From NCBI RefSeq assembly GCF_022024275.1, contig NZ_CP091804.1:2932501-2996500 (forward strand): a stretch of DNA of 64,000 nt, read 5' to 3'. Source of the DNA: Sphingopyxis sp. BSN-002 (GTDB lineage: Bacteria > Pseudomonadota > Alphaproteobacteria > Sphingomonadales > Sphingomonadaceae). The first letter of the stretch is position 1. The number at the start of each line of letters is the position of its first letter. The notes beneath the pieces were generated by a model. That model saw only the letters and a program-made list of their open reading frames with translations. It was not told where the DNA came from and ran no database searches. The translations under genes were made by a program, and so were the position numbers. Of the stretch, positions 19,083-27,638 are shown in pieces.

Positions 19083-19928
19083 ATGTCCGCGCTGACGCTG
19101 CCCGCCGGTTCTGCCGGCGCCGGCGCGAAGCTGCACGTCACCCACTGGCTACCCGAAGGGCGCCCGAAAGCAGTCATCCTGCTCGCGCACGGCTATGCCG
19201 AACATGCCGGGCGCTATGAGTATGTGGCGAAACGGCTGACCGGTGCCGGCTATGCCATCTATGCGGTCGACCATTGGGGGCATGGCGCTTCGGACGGCGA
19301 GGGCGGTTTCGTGCCGCGCTTCTCGGCCTTTCTCGACGGCATGAGCGAACTGCTCACCCTCGTCGAGGTCAATCATGGCGACACGCCGCGCCTGCTCCTC
19401 GGCCACAGCATGGGCGGGCTCATAGCGACCCTGTTCCTGATCGAGCGCCAGCAGGCGTTCGTTGCCGCGGCGCTTTCGGGCCCTGCGATCGTGCCTGCCG
19501 AGCCGCCGTCGCGCTTCACCGTCTGGATCAGCCGCTTCCTCTCGCGCTTCTTCCCGCGCCTCGGCGTGCTGTCGCTCGACGCGACCGGGGTCAGCCGCGA
19601 CCCCGCCGTGGTCGCCGCCTATCAGGCCGACCCGCTCGTCTATGGCGGCAAGATCGGCGCGCGGCTCGGCAAGGAGTTCATGGACGCGATGGCGGTCGCG
19701 CAGGCCGATGCGCCGAAGATCCGCCTGCCGATCCTGATCCAGCACGGCGAGGCCGACCGGCTGACCGCGCCCGCGGGGTCGCGCTTCCTGTTCGCCAACG
19801 TCGCCTCGACCGACAAGCGCCTCGAAATCTATCCGGGGCTGTTCCACGAAATCTACAACGAGCCCGAGCGCGACGCCGTCCTCGACGACCTCATCGGCTG
19901 GTTCGACGCGCACGTCGCCAAGGATTGA
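19083..19928 (+). CDS. Alpha/beta hydrolase, monoacylglycerol lipase type
   Basis: A soluble 281-residue serine hydrolase of the lysophospholipase/monoglyceride lipase family. It shows 'LLAHGYAEHAGRYEYVA' near the N-terminus, 'DHWGHGASDGEGGFVPRF', the nucleophile elbow 'GHSMGG', and a late 'HGEADRLTAP' plus 'LFHEIYNEPERD' supplying the Asp and His. Its start follows the patatin stop by one base, so it belongs to the same transcript. The expected reaction is release of the last acyl chain from monoacylglycerol. Confidence 0.92.
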   Translation: MSALTLPAGSAGAGAKLHVTHWLPEGRPKAVILLAHGYAEHAGRYEYVAKRLTGAGYAIYAVDHWGHGASDGEGGFVPRFSAFLDGMSELLTLVEVNHGDTPRLLLGHSMGGLIATLFLIERQQAFVAAALSGPAIVPAEPPSRFTVWISRFLSRFFPRLGVLSLDATGVSRDPAVVAAYQADPLVYGGKIGARLGKEFMDAMAVAQADAPKIRLPILIQHGEADRLTAPAGSRFLFANVASTDKRLEIYPGLFHEIYNEPERDAVLDDLIGWFDAHVAKD

Positions 19929-19939
19929 ATCTAGTCTAT

Positions 19940-20021
19940 CCGTTCGTGTCGAGCGAAGTCGAGACACCCATCGTTACGGCGCAAAGCTGAGGGGCATCTC
20001 GACTTCGCTCGATGCGAACGG
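19940..20021. repeat. Intergenic palindromic repeat, family C
   Basis: Left arm CCGTTCGTGTCGAGCGAAGT... and right arm ...CTTCGCTCGATGCGAACGG enclose about 20 bases. It fills the gap between the two hydrolase genes. A diverged relative is at 24800-24886. Confidence 0.8.
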
Positions 20022-20045
20022 CAATATGGAAACAGGCTAAAACGC

Positions 20046-20978
20046 ATGAGCTTCTTCATCATCGTCATCATCTCGGCCATCGTCTTCCTGACGTTGCTCT
20101 ATCTCTTCTTCCCCGAACAGATCGTGCTGTTGATGCGCTGGCTGATGCGCAAGCGTGCACGGGTCGAGCGCAAGACCGTGATCGTCGATGGCCGGACCTG
20201 GCCCTATCTGGAGGGCGGCGATCCGTCGAAGCCGACGCTCGTGATGGTGCACGGCTTTGGCGCCGACAAGGATCACTGGACCTTCTATGCGCCGTGGCTG
20301 ACGAAAGATTATCGTCTGATCGCGCCCGACCTTCCGGGCTTCGGCGAGAACGATCGCGACGGCGAATTGCCGTTCGATGTCGGCAGCCAGGCCGCACGGC
20401 TGAAAGCGTTCCTCGATGCGCTCGGCATCGACCGCCCGCACCTCGGCGGCAACAGCATGGGCGGCTGGATCGCGCTGCGCTTTGCGATCGACTATCCGGG
20501 CGCGCTACGGACGCTGACGCTAATGAACAATGCGGGCATCCTCGGTGCGGACGAGAGCGAATTGCAGAAGCTCGCCGCGAACCGCGACTATAATCCGCTC
20601 ATCATCGCCAACCTCGAGGACGCCGACCGGCTGATCGCCTTCGTCGTCCATAAGCCGACCTTCGTTCCGGCGCGGCTCAAGCCGGTGATCTACGCCGATG
20701 CGCTCAAACACCGCGACCTGCTCGACAAGATATTCTGGACGATCGCCGACGAGATGGAAGCGAAGCCGCTCAACGACGAGCTCGGCAAGGTGACGGTGCC
20801 GACGCTGATCATCTGGGGCCGCCACGACAAGCTGATCGACGTCAGCTGTGTTGCGGTGCTCGAAAAGGGCATCGCGGGCAGCACCTCGCACATCTTCGAA
20901 CATATCGCGCACGTCCCGATGATCGAGGATCCGAAGGCGACCGCGGAGGTCCAGCGCGAGTTTCTTGCCAAGCACTGA
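20046..20978 (+). CDS. Alpha/beta hydrolase with N-terminal membrane anchor
   Basis: A 310-residue hydrolase. Residues 3-30 ('FFIIVIISAIVFLTLLYLFF') form a single membrane segment followed by Arg/Lys residues, so the catalytic domain probably faces the cytoplasm. 'MVHGFGADKDHW' gives the oxyanion HG motif, 'GGNSMGGWIALRFA' the nucleophile Ser, 'GRHDKLIDV' the Asp and 'EHIAHVPMIE' the His. Substrate unknown; the setting among acyltransferases and lipases suggests an acylglycerol or lipid ester. Confidence 0.9.
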   Translation: MSFFIIVIISAIVFLTLLYLFFPEQIVLLMRWLMRKRARVERKTVIVDGRTWPYLEGGDPSKPTLVMVHGFGADKDHWTFYAPWLTKDYRLIAPDLPGFGENDRDGELPFDVGSQAARLKAFLDALGIDRPHLGGNSMGGWIALRFAIDYPGALRTLTLMNNAGILGADESELQKLAANRDYNPLIIANLEDADRLIAFVVHKPTFVPARLKPVIYADALKHRDLLDKIFWTIADEMEAKPLNDELGKVTVPTLIIWGRHDKLIDVSCVAVLEKGIAGSTSHIFEHIAHVPMIEDPKATAEVQREFLAKH

Positions 20979-21017
20979 TTTCAGCGCCAGTCTCTCCCGC
21001 AAGACAGGGAGAGATGC

Positions 21018-22019
21018 ATGCGGTTGAAGGTCGGTCTGCTCGGCGGGGGCAGCTGGGGAACGACGGTCGCGTCGGTGGTATCGCGCAACGCGCCGATCAC
21101 GCTGTGGGCGCGCGATGCCGAGACGGTCGACGGCATCAATAGCGCGAACGAGAACCGCAAATATCTGCCCGGCATCAAGCTGCCCGGGGCGCTCCGCGCG
21201 ACGAACGACATGGCCAAGGTCGTTACGGGCGCCGACGTGCTGGTGATGGGCGTGCCCTCGCACAGCTTCCGCGGCGTCCTCGAAGAGGCGCGCAACCATC
21301 TCCGCCCGTGGGTGCCCGTCATCAGCCTCACCAAAGGCCTCGAACTGTCGTCGGGCAAGCGGATGACCGAGCTGATCGAGGAAATCCTGCCCGGCCATCC
21401 GGTCGGCGTCCTCACGGGCCCGAACCTCGCGCGCGAGATCATGTCGGGGCAGGCGGCCGCCAGCGTCCTGTCGATGGAGGACGAGATCGTCGTGCGTGCG
21501 CTCCAGCCCGTGTTCCACTCGGGCCTGTTCCGCGTCTATACCAACACCGACCTGCTAGGCTGCGAGCTTGGTGGCGTGCTCAAGAATATCATCGCGATCG
21601 CGGTCGGCATGGGCGACGGGCTCGGCGCCGGCGACAACACGCGCGCCGGGCTGATGACGCGCGGGCTGGCCGAGATCACGCGGCTCGGCGTCGCGATGGG
21701 CGGGCGCCCCGAAACCTTTGCGGGGCTCACCGGCATGGGCGATCTGATCGCGACCTGCACCAGTCCCTTGAGCCGCAACCGTCATGTCGGGGTCGAGCTT
21801 GGCAAGGGCCGCCACATCGACGACATCATCGCGGGCATGAACATGGTCGCCGAGGGCGTGAAGAGCGCGCCGACCGTCATGGCGCTTGCCGACCGATATG
21901 ATCTCGCGATGCCGATCGCGCGCGACGTGTACGACGTCACGCAGGGCAAGCGCGACGCGCAGGAGGTGTTCCGCGGGCTGCTCCGGTCGAGCGTCGGCGA
22001 CGAAGCGCATCCCGGATAG
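21018..22019 (+). CDS. gpsA: NAD(P)-dependent glycerol-3-phosphate dehydrogenase
   Basis: A cytoplasmic biosynthetic enzyme of 333 residues reducing dihydroxyacetone phosphate to sn-glycerol-3-phosphate. The N-terminal 'GLLGGGSWGTTVA' is the GxGxWG nucleotide-binding motif; 'LTKGLEL', 'GPNLAREI', 'GVLKNIIAIAVGMGDGLG' (with the catalytic lysine) and 'GLTGMGDLIATC' are GpsA signatures. It is the last gene of the co-directional lipid run and would supply the acyl acceptor for the PlsB-like enzyme at its front. Confidence 0.97.
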   Translation: MRLKVGLLGGGSWGTTVASVVSRNAPITLWARDAETVDGINSANENRKYLPGIKLPGALRATNDMAKVVTGADVLVMGVPSHSFRGVLEEARNHLRPWVPVISLTKGLELSSGKRMTELIEEILPGHPVGVLTGPNLAREIMSGQAAASVLSMEDEIVVRALQPVFHSGLFRVYTNTDLLGCELGGVLKNIIAIAVGMGDGLGAGDNTRAGLMTRGLAEITRLGVAMGGRPETFAGLTGMGDLIATCTSPLSRNRHVGVELGKGRHIDDIIAGMNMVAEGVKSAPTVMALADRYDLAMPIARDVYDVTQGKRDAQEVFRGLLRSSVGDEAHPG

Positions 22020-22121
22020 GGGATTCACCGCGGGCCGTGCGGAATCATCGGCCAAGCGGGAAGAAATTGCCCGCCTCCTTCGTTGTTCCTCCTGACCAAC
22101 AGGGTCCCAAGGAGAAGAACG

Positions 22122-22460
22122 ATGAAAAAATGGACGACTTTGGCGGTACTTATGGCTCTTCCCGCCAGCGCCGCGGTTGCCGCGGTTCCCTATGGCTCGA
22201 TGCCCGCGGGCTTCGACCGCCCCGAAATCCGCGCCGTGCCGATTGCCGGCGTCTACAACCAATATTGGTACAATTACAAAGCCGACATCCTCGAGGCCGA
22301 GAAGGAGCTGGTCAGCGACCTTCGCCATTCGACCGACCGCGAGGATCGCTGGGACGCGTGGGACGAATGGACCACCGAGGTGACCGACGCCGACAAGGAT
22401 TATGTCAAGGAAATGCGCAAGAAAGGATACCGCAGCGGCCGCGTGACGGTCGGCGGCTGA
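22122..22460 (+). CDS. Small secreted protein, hypothetical
   Basis: 112 residues from an ATG with a clear AAGGAG site. A signal peptide (MKKWTTLAVLMALPASAAVA) is followed by a Tyr/Trp-rich and acidic mature part ('NQYWYNYKADILEAEKELVSDL', 'DRWDAWDEWTTEVTDADKD'). No cysteines and no recognised domain. It is probably periplasmic. It stands alone between gpsA and a convergent TlpA-like gene. Confidence 0.8.
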   Translation: MKKWTTLAVLMALPASAAVAAVPYGSMPAGFDRPEIRAVPIAGVYNQYWYNYKADILEAEKELVSDLRHSTDREDRWDAWDEWTTEVTDADKDYVKEMRKKGYRSGRVTVGG

Positions 22461-22516
22461 CCCGGACCTTGCCCGGGTAGGAGGGGGCGGACGTGTGTGG
22501 CGTCCGCCCCCTTCGT

Positions 22517-23152
22517 TTATTTTATGCCACCCTCGGCCAGCAAGGCCTTCGCCTCCGCCCCGTTCCAGTCGATCGCGCCGACGACGCGCCACAGTTCGCG
22601 GCCCTCGGCGTCGTAGAAGATGCTGGTCGGAAGCGCGCTGTTCGCGGCGTCGAGCAGGGCGTTATCGGGGTCGAGATAGGGCTGCAGCGCCTTGAGGCCT
22701 GCCTTCTGGAACCACGGATCGACGATTTCGGCGCCCTGCAGATCCTGCGCGACGGCGATCACCGTCATGCGCTCGCCTTCCTTTGCCGCGAGCGCATCGA
22801 GCGTCGGCATCTCGGCGACGCATGGCGCGCACCAGGTGGCCCACAGGTTGACGAGCAAGGGCTTGCCGCGGAACGCGGCGAGCGTCGTCGGCGCATCATC
22901 CGGCCCGCGGAACGCCGCCGTCGGGGCGGGCTTGCCGGCATTGCCGAGCTCGACCTGATGCTCGAACGTCTCGACACCGCGGCCAGCCTTCGCTTCGTCC
23001 GGCGAAATATTTGCTTGGGGTGCTCCCGCTTGCTCCCCGGCCACCTTTTGCCTATCGCAGCCCGCGACCGGTCCGGCCAGAATGAGGGCGAGGATCGCGG
23101 GATACAGGCTTGGATTGCGGCGAATGGCGGATACTCCGGACAGCAACAGCAT
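22517..23152 (-). CDS. TlpA/ResA-like thiol-disulfide oxidoreductase, lipoprotein
   Basis: About 211 residues if started at the ATG at 23152. '[12 protein letters not shown]' near residue 30 is a lipoprotein signal with a lipobox Cys; the mature protein carries a thioredoxin fold with the active site 'WATWCAPC' and the cis-proline region '[10 protein letters not shown]'. Such proteins reduce periplasmic disulfides, for example in cytochrome c maturation. The chosen start overlaps the divergent argH start by 29 bp, which is unusual; a shorter form from a non-ATG codon nearer 'RRNPSLYP' is possible. Confidence 0.85.
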   Translation of the reverse strand: MLLLSGVSAIRRNPSLYPAILALILAGPVAGCDRQKVAGEQAGAPQANISPDEAKAGRGVETFEHQVELGNAGKPAPTAAFRGPDDAPTTLAAFRGKPLLVNLWATWCAPCVAEMPTLDALAAKEGERMTVIAVAQDLQGAEIVDPWFQKAGLKALQPYLDPDNALLDAANSALPTSIFYDAEGRELWRVVGAIDWNGAEAKALLAEGGIK

Positions 23153-24527
23153 GTGGGGCGGTCGCTTCGGTGGCGGACCCGCGGCGATCATGCAAGAGAT
23201 TAACGCCTCGATCCCCGTCGACAAGCGCCTGTGGGAAGAGGATATCGCCGCCAGCCGCGCGCATGCCGCGATGCTGGGCGCCACCGGCATTATCGCCACC
23301 GAGGATGCCGTTGTCATCGACCGCGGCCTCGCGCTGATCGCCGACGAATTCGCCGAAAACGGCGTGCCCGTCGACCTCAGCCTCGAAGACATCCACATGA
23401 CCGTCGAATCGCGGCTGAAGGAACTGGTCGGCGAGCCCGCCGGGCGGCTGCACACCGCGCGCTCGCGCAACGATCAGGTCGCGACCGATTTCCGCCTCTG
23501 GGTGCGCACCGCCTGCACGCGCATCGACGCGGGGCTGAAGGCGCTCCAGTCGGCATTGCTCGCGCGCGCCGAGGAACATGCGGACAGCATCATGCCGGGC
23601 TTCACGCATTTGCAGGTCGCGCAGCCGGTGACGCTCGGCCACCACCTGCTCGCCTATGTCGAGATGTTCGGCCGTGACCGTAGCCGTTTCGCCGATGCGC
23701 GCCGCCGCCTCAACGAATCGCCGCTCGGCGCCGCTGCACTTGCCGGGACAAGCTTTCCGCTCGACCGCGAGGCGACCGCCGCGGCGCTCGGCTTCGACCG
23801 CCCGATGGCGAACAGCATCGACGCGGTGTCCGACCGCGACTTCGCGCTCGAATTCTGCGCCTCGGCGTCGATCGCGGCGATCCACCTGTCGCGCCTTGCC
23901 GAAGAGGTCGTGATCTGGGCGAGCCAGCCCTTTGGCTTCGTCAGCCTGCCCGACGCCTGGTCGACCGGCAGCTCGATCATGCCGCAGAAGCGCAACCCCG
24001 ACGCCGCCGAGCTCGTGCGCGGCCGTGCCGGCCTGCTGCTCGGCGCCTTCCAGCGTCTGTCGGTGATCGTGAAGGGCCTGCCGCTCACCTATTCGAAGGA
24101 TCTGCAGGACGACAAGGAAACGGTGTTCGGCGCCTTCGACGCGCTCGCGCTGTCGCTCGCGGCGATGACGGGTATGGTCGAAACGCTGACCTTCCGCACC
24201 GACCGGATGCGCGCGCTGGCCGCCTCCGGCTATTCGACCGCGACCGATCTCGCCGACTGGCTGGTCCGCGAGGCGGGCGTGCCGTTCCGCGAGGCGCATC
24301 ATATTGTCGGTGCCTGCGTGAAACGCGCCGAGCAACTGGGCGTTGAACTCTCGGCGCTGCATCCCGGTGAAGCCTCGGCGATCCACCCCGCTGTGACGCC
24401 CGATGCACTTGCGGCGCTTACCGTCGAGGCTTCGGTCGCCAGCCGCACCAGCTATGGCGGCACGGCGCCCGAACGGGTAAGGCAGGCCATTGCCGCGGCG
24501 CGCGCCGCGCTGGAAGGACAGGATTGA
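23124..24527 (+). CDS. argH: Argininosuccinate lyase
   Basis: A 467-residue member of the fumarase/aspartase superfamily, last enzyme of arginine synthesis (argininosuccinate to arginine and fumarate). It starts [18 protein letters not shown], has '[18 protein letters not shown]' in the first third and the flexible-loop signature '[13 protein letters not shown]' with the catalytic Ser near residue 284. The start is set by the conserved 'MWGGRF' context. Its stop overlaps the following lipoprotein start by one base. Confidence 0.97.
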   Translation: MADTPDSNSMWGGRFGGGPAAIMQEINASIPVDKRLWEEDIAASRAHAAMLGATGIIATEDAVVIDRGLALIADEFAENGVPVDLSLEDIHMTVESRLKELVGEPAGRLHTARSRNDQVATDFRLWVRTACTRIDAGLKALQSALLARAEEHADSIMPGFTHLQVAQPVTLGHHLLAYVEMFGRDRSRFADARRRLNESPLGAAALAGTSFPLDREATAAALGFDRPMANSIDAVSDRDFALEFCASASIAAIHLSRLAEEVVIWASQPFGFVSLPDAWSTGSSIMPQKRNPDAAELVRGRAGLLLGAFQRLSVIVKGLPLTYSKDLQDDKETVFGAFDALALSLAAMTGMVETLTFRTDRMRALAASGYSTATDLADWLVREAGVPFREAHHIVGACVKRAEQLGVELSALHPGEASAIHPAVTPDALAALTVEASVASRTSYGGTAPERVRQAIAAARAALEGQD

Positions 24528-24778
24528 TGGCGAGACTTCGCCCCATCATATTTACGCTCGCCGCCACTGCGCTCCTTGGTGCGTGCGGCAGCAAGGAAGA
24601 TCTGAAGCCTGTAGCGGGTCAGCCCGCAGCAGCGATTCCCGTCGGTGCCAAGCGCGCCCCAACCACGGAGGAACTCACGACGCCCGACGCGCAGGCAAAG
24701 CCCGCGCGCAGCGACGAACTTCTCAAACGGTCCGAACAACGCGAACCCGACGATTTCGACTTGCCGCCTCCGGGCTGA
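24527..24778 (+). CDS. Small lipoprotein, hypothetical
   Basis: 83 residues beginning [20 protein letters not shown], a short lipoprotein signal peptide with lipobox LGAC. The mature part is Pro/Ala-rich and charged, ending 'DDFDLPPPG', with no domain. The ATG overlaps the argH stop (TGATG). Small lipoproteins between argH and lysA are common in sphingomonads as far as I recall; the function is not known to me. Confidence 0.85.
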   Translation: MARLRPIIFTLAATALLGACGSKEDLKPVAGQPAAAIPVGAKRAPTTEELTTPDAQAKPARSDELLKRSEQREPDDFDLPPPG

Positions 24779-24799
24779 CTTCCAGGACCTTCCTCTTTT

Positions 24800-24886
24800 C
24801 CGTTCGTGCTGAGCTTGTCGAAGCACCGTTCTTCTTGAACGTCAGAGCGGAAAAGGACGGCCCTTCGACAAGCTCAGGGCGAACGG
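24800..24886. repeat. Intergenic palindromic repeat, family C
   Basis: CCGTTCGTGCTGAGCTTGTC... and ...GACAAGCTCAGGGCGAACGG are imperfect inverted arms around a 30-base loop. The outer CCGTTCG/CGAACGG match the element at 19940-20021. It lies just upstream of lysA. Confidence 0.8.
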
Positions 24887-24909
24887 CTTATGAAGATTAG
24901 GATCTGATT

Positions 24910-26169
24910 GTGGACCATTTTGAATTGCGTGACGGCGTCCTCCACGCCGAAGATATTCCGCTGCCCCGCATTGCCGAGGAAATCGGTACCCCCGTCTATG
25001 TCTATTCGCGCGCGACGCTCGAACGCCATGCCCAGGTGTTCGCCGACGCGCTGAAGGACATTCCGCGGAAGCACATCGCCTTCGCGATCAAGTGCAACCC
25101 CAACCTTGGCGTGCTGCGTGTCCTCGCGCGGCAGGGCTATGGTGCCGACGTCGTCTCGGGCGGCGAGCTCGAACGCGCGCTCGCCTCCGGCATGGCGCCG
25201 CAGGACATCGTCTTCTCGGGCGTCGGCAAGACGCGCGCCGAGCTGGCCCAGGGTCTCGATCGCGGCATCGGCCAGTTCAACATCGAGCATGAGCCCGAGG
25301 GTGTCGCGCTCGCCGAAATCGCGCTGGCAAAGGAAATGACGGCGCCCGCGGTGCTGCGCGTCAATCCCGACGTCGATGCGGGCACGCACGCGAAGATCTC
25401 GACCGGCAAGGCCGAGAACAAGTTCGGCGTCGGCATCGACGCCGCGCCCGATATCTTCGGCCGCCTCGCCGCGCTTCCCGGCCTCCAGATGCGCGGCGTC
25501 GCGCTTCATATCGGCAGCCAGCTGACCAGCCTCGACCCGCTCGAGGCGGCGTTCGAGCGCGTCGGCCGCCTCGTCGCCGACCTCCGCGCCGCCGGACACA
25601 GCATCACCCATGTCGATCTCGGCGGCGGGCTCGGTGTGCCCTACCGGCCCGAGGATAATCCGCCGAGCCCGGCCGACTATGGTGCCATGGTGGCGCGCGT
25701 GACGAAGGACTGGGACGTTACCCTGATGTTCGAACCGGGCCGCGTCATTGCGGGCAACACCGGCGTGCTGCTGACCGAGGTGCTGTGGGTCAAGCCCGGC
25801 GCGACCAACCCGTTCGTCATCGTCGACGCTGCGATGAACGACCTCGCGCGCCCGGCGCTCTACGACGCGTATCATGATTTCGTCGCGGTGAAGCCGACGG
25901 GCGAACAGATGACGGCATCGATCGTTGGGCCCGTATGCGAAACCGGCGACACCTTCGCGCGCGATCGCGTGATCGACACGGTGGAGTCGGGCGACCTCGC
26001 GGTGTTCCGCACCGCGGGGGCCTATGGCGCGACGATGGCGTCGACCTACAACAGCCGCAGCCTCGTTCCCGAGGTACTCGTCGACGGCGACCGCTATATC
26101 AAGGTCGCCGACCGCATCGCCGCCTCGACGATCATGGCCGCCGAGCGCGTCCCCGACTGGATCGACTGA
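24910..26169 (+). CDS. lysA: Diaminopimelate decarboxylase
   Basis: A PLP-dependent fold-III decarboxylase of 419 residues giving L-lysine from meso-diaminopimelate. The PLP lysine is in 'IAFAIKCNPNLGVL' near residue 60, the phosphate-binding glycines in 'VDLGGGLGVPY', the 'EPGR' motif follows, and 'VGPVCETGDTFA' carries the substrate-contacting Cys. The start is GTG (protein begins MDHFELRDGVLH). Only two bases separate it from the siroheme-type gene downstream. Confidence 0.97.
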   Translation: MDHFELRDGVLHAEDIPLPRIAEEIGTPVYVYSRATLERHAQVFADALKDIPRKHIAFAIKCNPNLGVLRVLARQGYGADVVSGGELERALASGMAPQDIVFSGVGKTRAELAQGLDRGIGQFNIEHEPEGVALAEIALAKEMTAPAVLRVNPDVDAGTHAKISTGKAENKFGVGIDAAPDIFGRLAALPGLQMRGVALHIGSQLTSLDPLEAAFERVGRLVADLRAAGHSITHVDLGGGLGVPYRPEDNPPSPADYGAMVARVTKDWDVTLMFEPGRVIAGNTGVLLTEVLWVKPGATNPFVIVDAAMNDLARPALYDAYHDFVAVKPTGEQMTASIVGPVCETGDTFARDRVIDTVESGDLAVFRTAGAYGATMASTYNSRSLVPEVLVDGDRYIKVADRIAASTIMAAERVPDWID

Positions 26170-26171
26170 GC

Positions 26172-26942
26172 ATGGAGCAGCTTCCTCTCTTCCTGAACCT
26201 GCGCGGCCGCACGGTCGTGCTGGTCGGGGAGGGGGAGGCTGCCGATGCCAAGGCGCGGCTGATCACGCGCGCGGGCGGGCGGATCGTCCCGGCATGGGAG
26301 GAGGGCGCGAGCCTCGCCTTCGTCGCGCTCGATGAGGGCGCCGAAGCCGCCGCCGCCGGGCTTCGCGCGCGCGGGCTGCTCGTCAACGTCGTCGACCGTC
26401 CCGACCTCTGCGACTTCACCACCCCCGCGATCGTCGACCGCGCGCCCGTCACGATCGCGATCGGCACCGGCGGCGCTTCGGCGGGCCTCGCGAAAGCGAT
26501 CCGCCAGCGCATCGAGGCGCTGCTGCCCTCGCGTCTCGGCGCGCTCGCGACCGGGCTCCATGCCGCGCGCGGGGCAATGAAAGCGCGGTGGCCCGCCGCG
26601 GCCGACCGTCGCCGTGCGATCGACGCGGCGCTGGCAACGGGCGGGGCGCTCGATCCGCTTGGTGCAGATGCTGCCGACGGGGTCGACAACTGGTTGGCCG
26701 GAGACATTCCGGTTGCACTCGCGCGCCTTGAAACGATCCGGCCGACCGGCGCCGACCCCGACGACCTGACCCTCCGTGCGGCGCGCCTGCTTGGCGAGGC
26801 CGATCATATCTTCCACGCGGCGACTGTTCCGGAGGCTATCCTCGACCGCGCGCGTGCCGACGCAGTGCGCCATATCGCCGACGCGCCGCCCGCCGATCCG
26901 CCCCCGGGCCTGTCGCTCTGGATCGAACCGATCAGCCTTTAG
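26172..26942 (+). CDS. Precorrin-2 dehydrogenase/sirohydrochlorin ferrochelatase-like protein
   Basis: 256 residues resembling the N-terminal (CysG^B/Met8p) half of siroheme synthase: 'LPLFLNLRGRTVVLVGEGEAAD', then 'VNVVDRPDLCDFTTPAIVDR' and 'IAIGTGGASAGLAKAIRQRIE', the conserved core of that domain. It oxidises precorrin-2 and inserts Fe2+ to make siroheme for sulfite or nitrite reductase. Two oddities: the usual GGG of the NAD loop reads GEGE, and the C-terminal third departs from the family. No methyltransferase domain is attached. Its end overlaps the convergent GST gene by 11 bp. Confidence 0.85.
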   Translation: MEQLPLFLNLRGRTVVLVGEGEAADAKARLITRAGGRIVPAWEEGASLAFVALDEGAEAAAAGLRARGLLVNVVDRPDLCDFTTPAIVDRAPVTIAIGTGGASAGLAKAIRQRIEALLPSRLGALATGLHAARGAMKARWPAAADRRRAIDAALATGGALDPLGADAADGVDNWLAGDIPVALARLETIRPTGADPDDLTLRAARLLGEADHIFHAATVPEAILDRARADAVRHIADAPPADPPPGLSLWIEPISL

Positions 26943-27579
26943 CGGCGAGGAACACCGCATATTGCGCCTCGAACGCGCGCCGGAACGCCGGCCGCGCCTT
27001 GCCGCGCGCGACATAGGCGGCAAGGTTCGGATATTCGCCGAGCAGCGGCACATCCTCGATCCGCCGCAGGACCGAAATCATCAGCAGGTCGCCCGCGCTG
27101 AAATCGCCATCGAGCCATTCGGCGTCGCCCAGTCGGCGCGACAGGTCGCCCAGCCGGCTGCGGATACGCTCTTCGATCGCCGCGGCACGCTCGTCGTACC
27201 AGCTTTTGTCGCGTTCGGTGAACCATGCGACCTCGCGGTCGACGATGGGCGGCTCGACCGTGCTCAGCGCCGCGAACATCCAGCTGATCGCACGCGCCCG
27301 TGCACCGGCGTCGGCAGGCAGCAGACCCGGACGCAACCCGGCAATATGGAGCACGATCGCGCCCGACTCGAACAAGGTCAGGCCGCCCGCCTCATAGGTC
27401 GGGATCTGCCCGAACGGGTGCAGCGCGACATGCGCGGGCTGTTTCATCCCCGCGAATGAGACCAGCCGCACGTCATAGGACTGACCGACTTCTTCGAACG
27501 CCCAGCGTACCGGCATGTCGCGCGCCATGCCCTCGCCTTCGTCGGGCGAGTTTTCGAAAGCGGTGATGGTCGGATTCAT
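26932..27579 (-). CDS. Glutathione S-transferase family protein
   Basis: 215 residues with the GST N-terminal thioredoxin-like domain ('VRWAFEEVGQSYDVRLV', cis-Pro in 'GQIPTYEAG', the glutathione gamma-Glu contact in 'LFESGAIVLHIA') and an all-helical C-terminal domain ('DGDFSAGDLLMISVLRRIED'). It lacks an obvious catalytic Cys at the start of helix 1. The substrate is unknown. The start ATG at 27579 precedes MNPTITAFENSPDEGEG. Confidence 0.9.
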   Translation of the reverse strand: MNPTITAFENSPDEGEGMARDMPVRWAFEEVGQSYDVRLVSFAGMKQPAHVALHPFGQIPTYEAGGLTLFESGAIVLHIAGLRPGLLPADAGARARAISWMFAALSTVEPPIVDREVAWFTERDKSWYDERAAAIEERIRSRLGDLSRRLGDAEWLDGDFSAGDLLMISVLRRIEDVPLLGEYPNLAAYVARGKARPAFRRAFEAQYAVFLAAKG

Positions 27580-27638
27580 CGGCTTGCTCCACAGGTCGGT
27601 CGGGCCTGTATAACGGCCCGGCACCACAATGGCTCCCG

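Noticed and set aside
16004..19177. 1057-codon minus-strand frame
   Set aside because: Lies opposite WS/DGAT and patatin genes with intact catalytic motifs; the antisense product has no recognisable motif and typical shadow composition.
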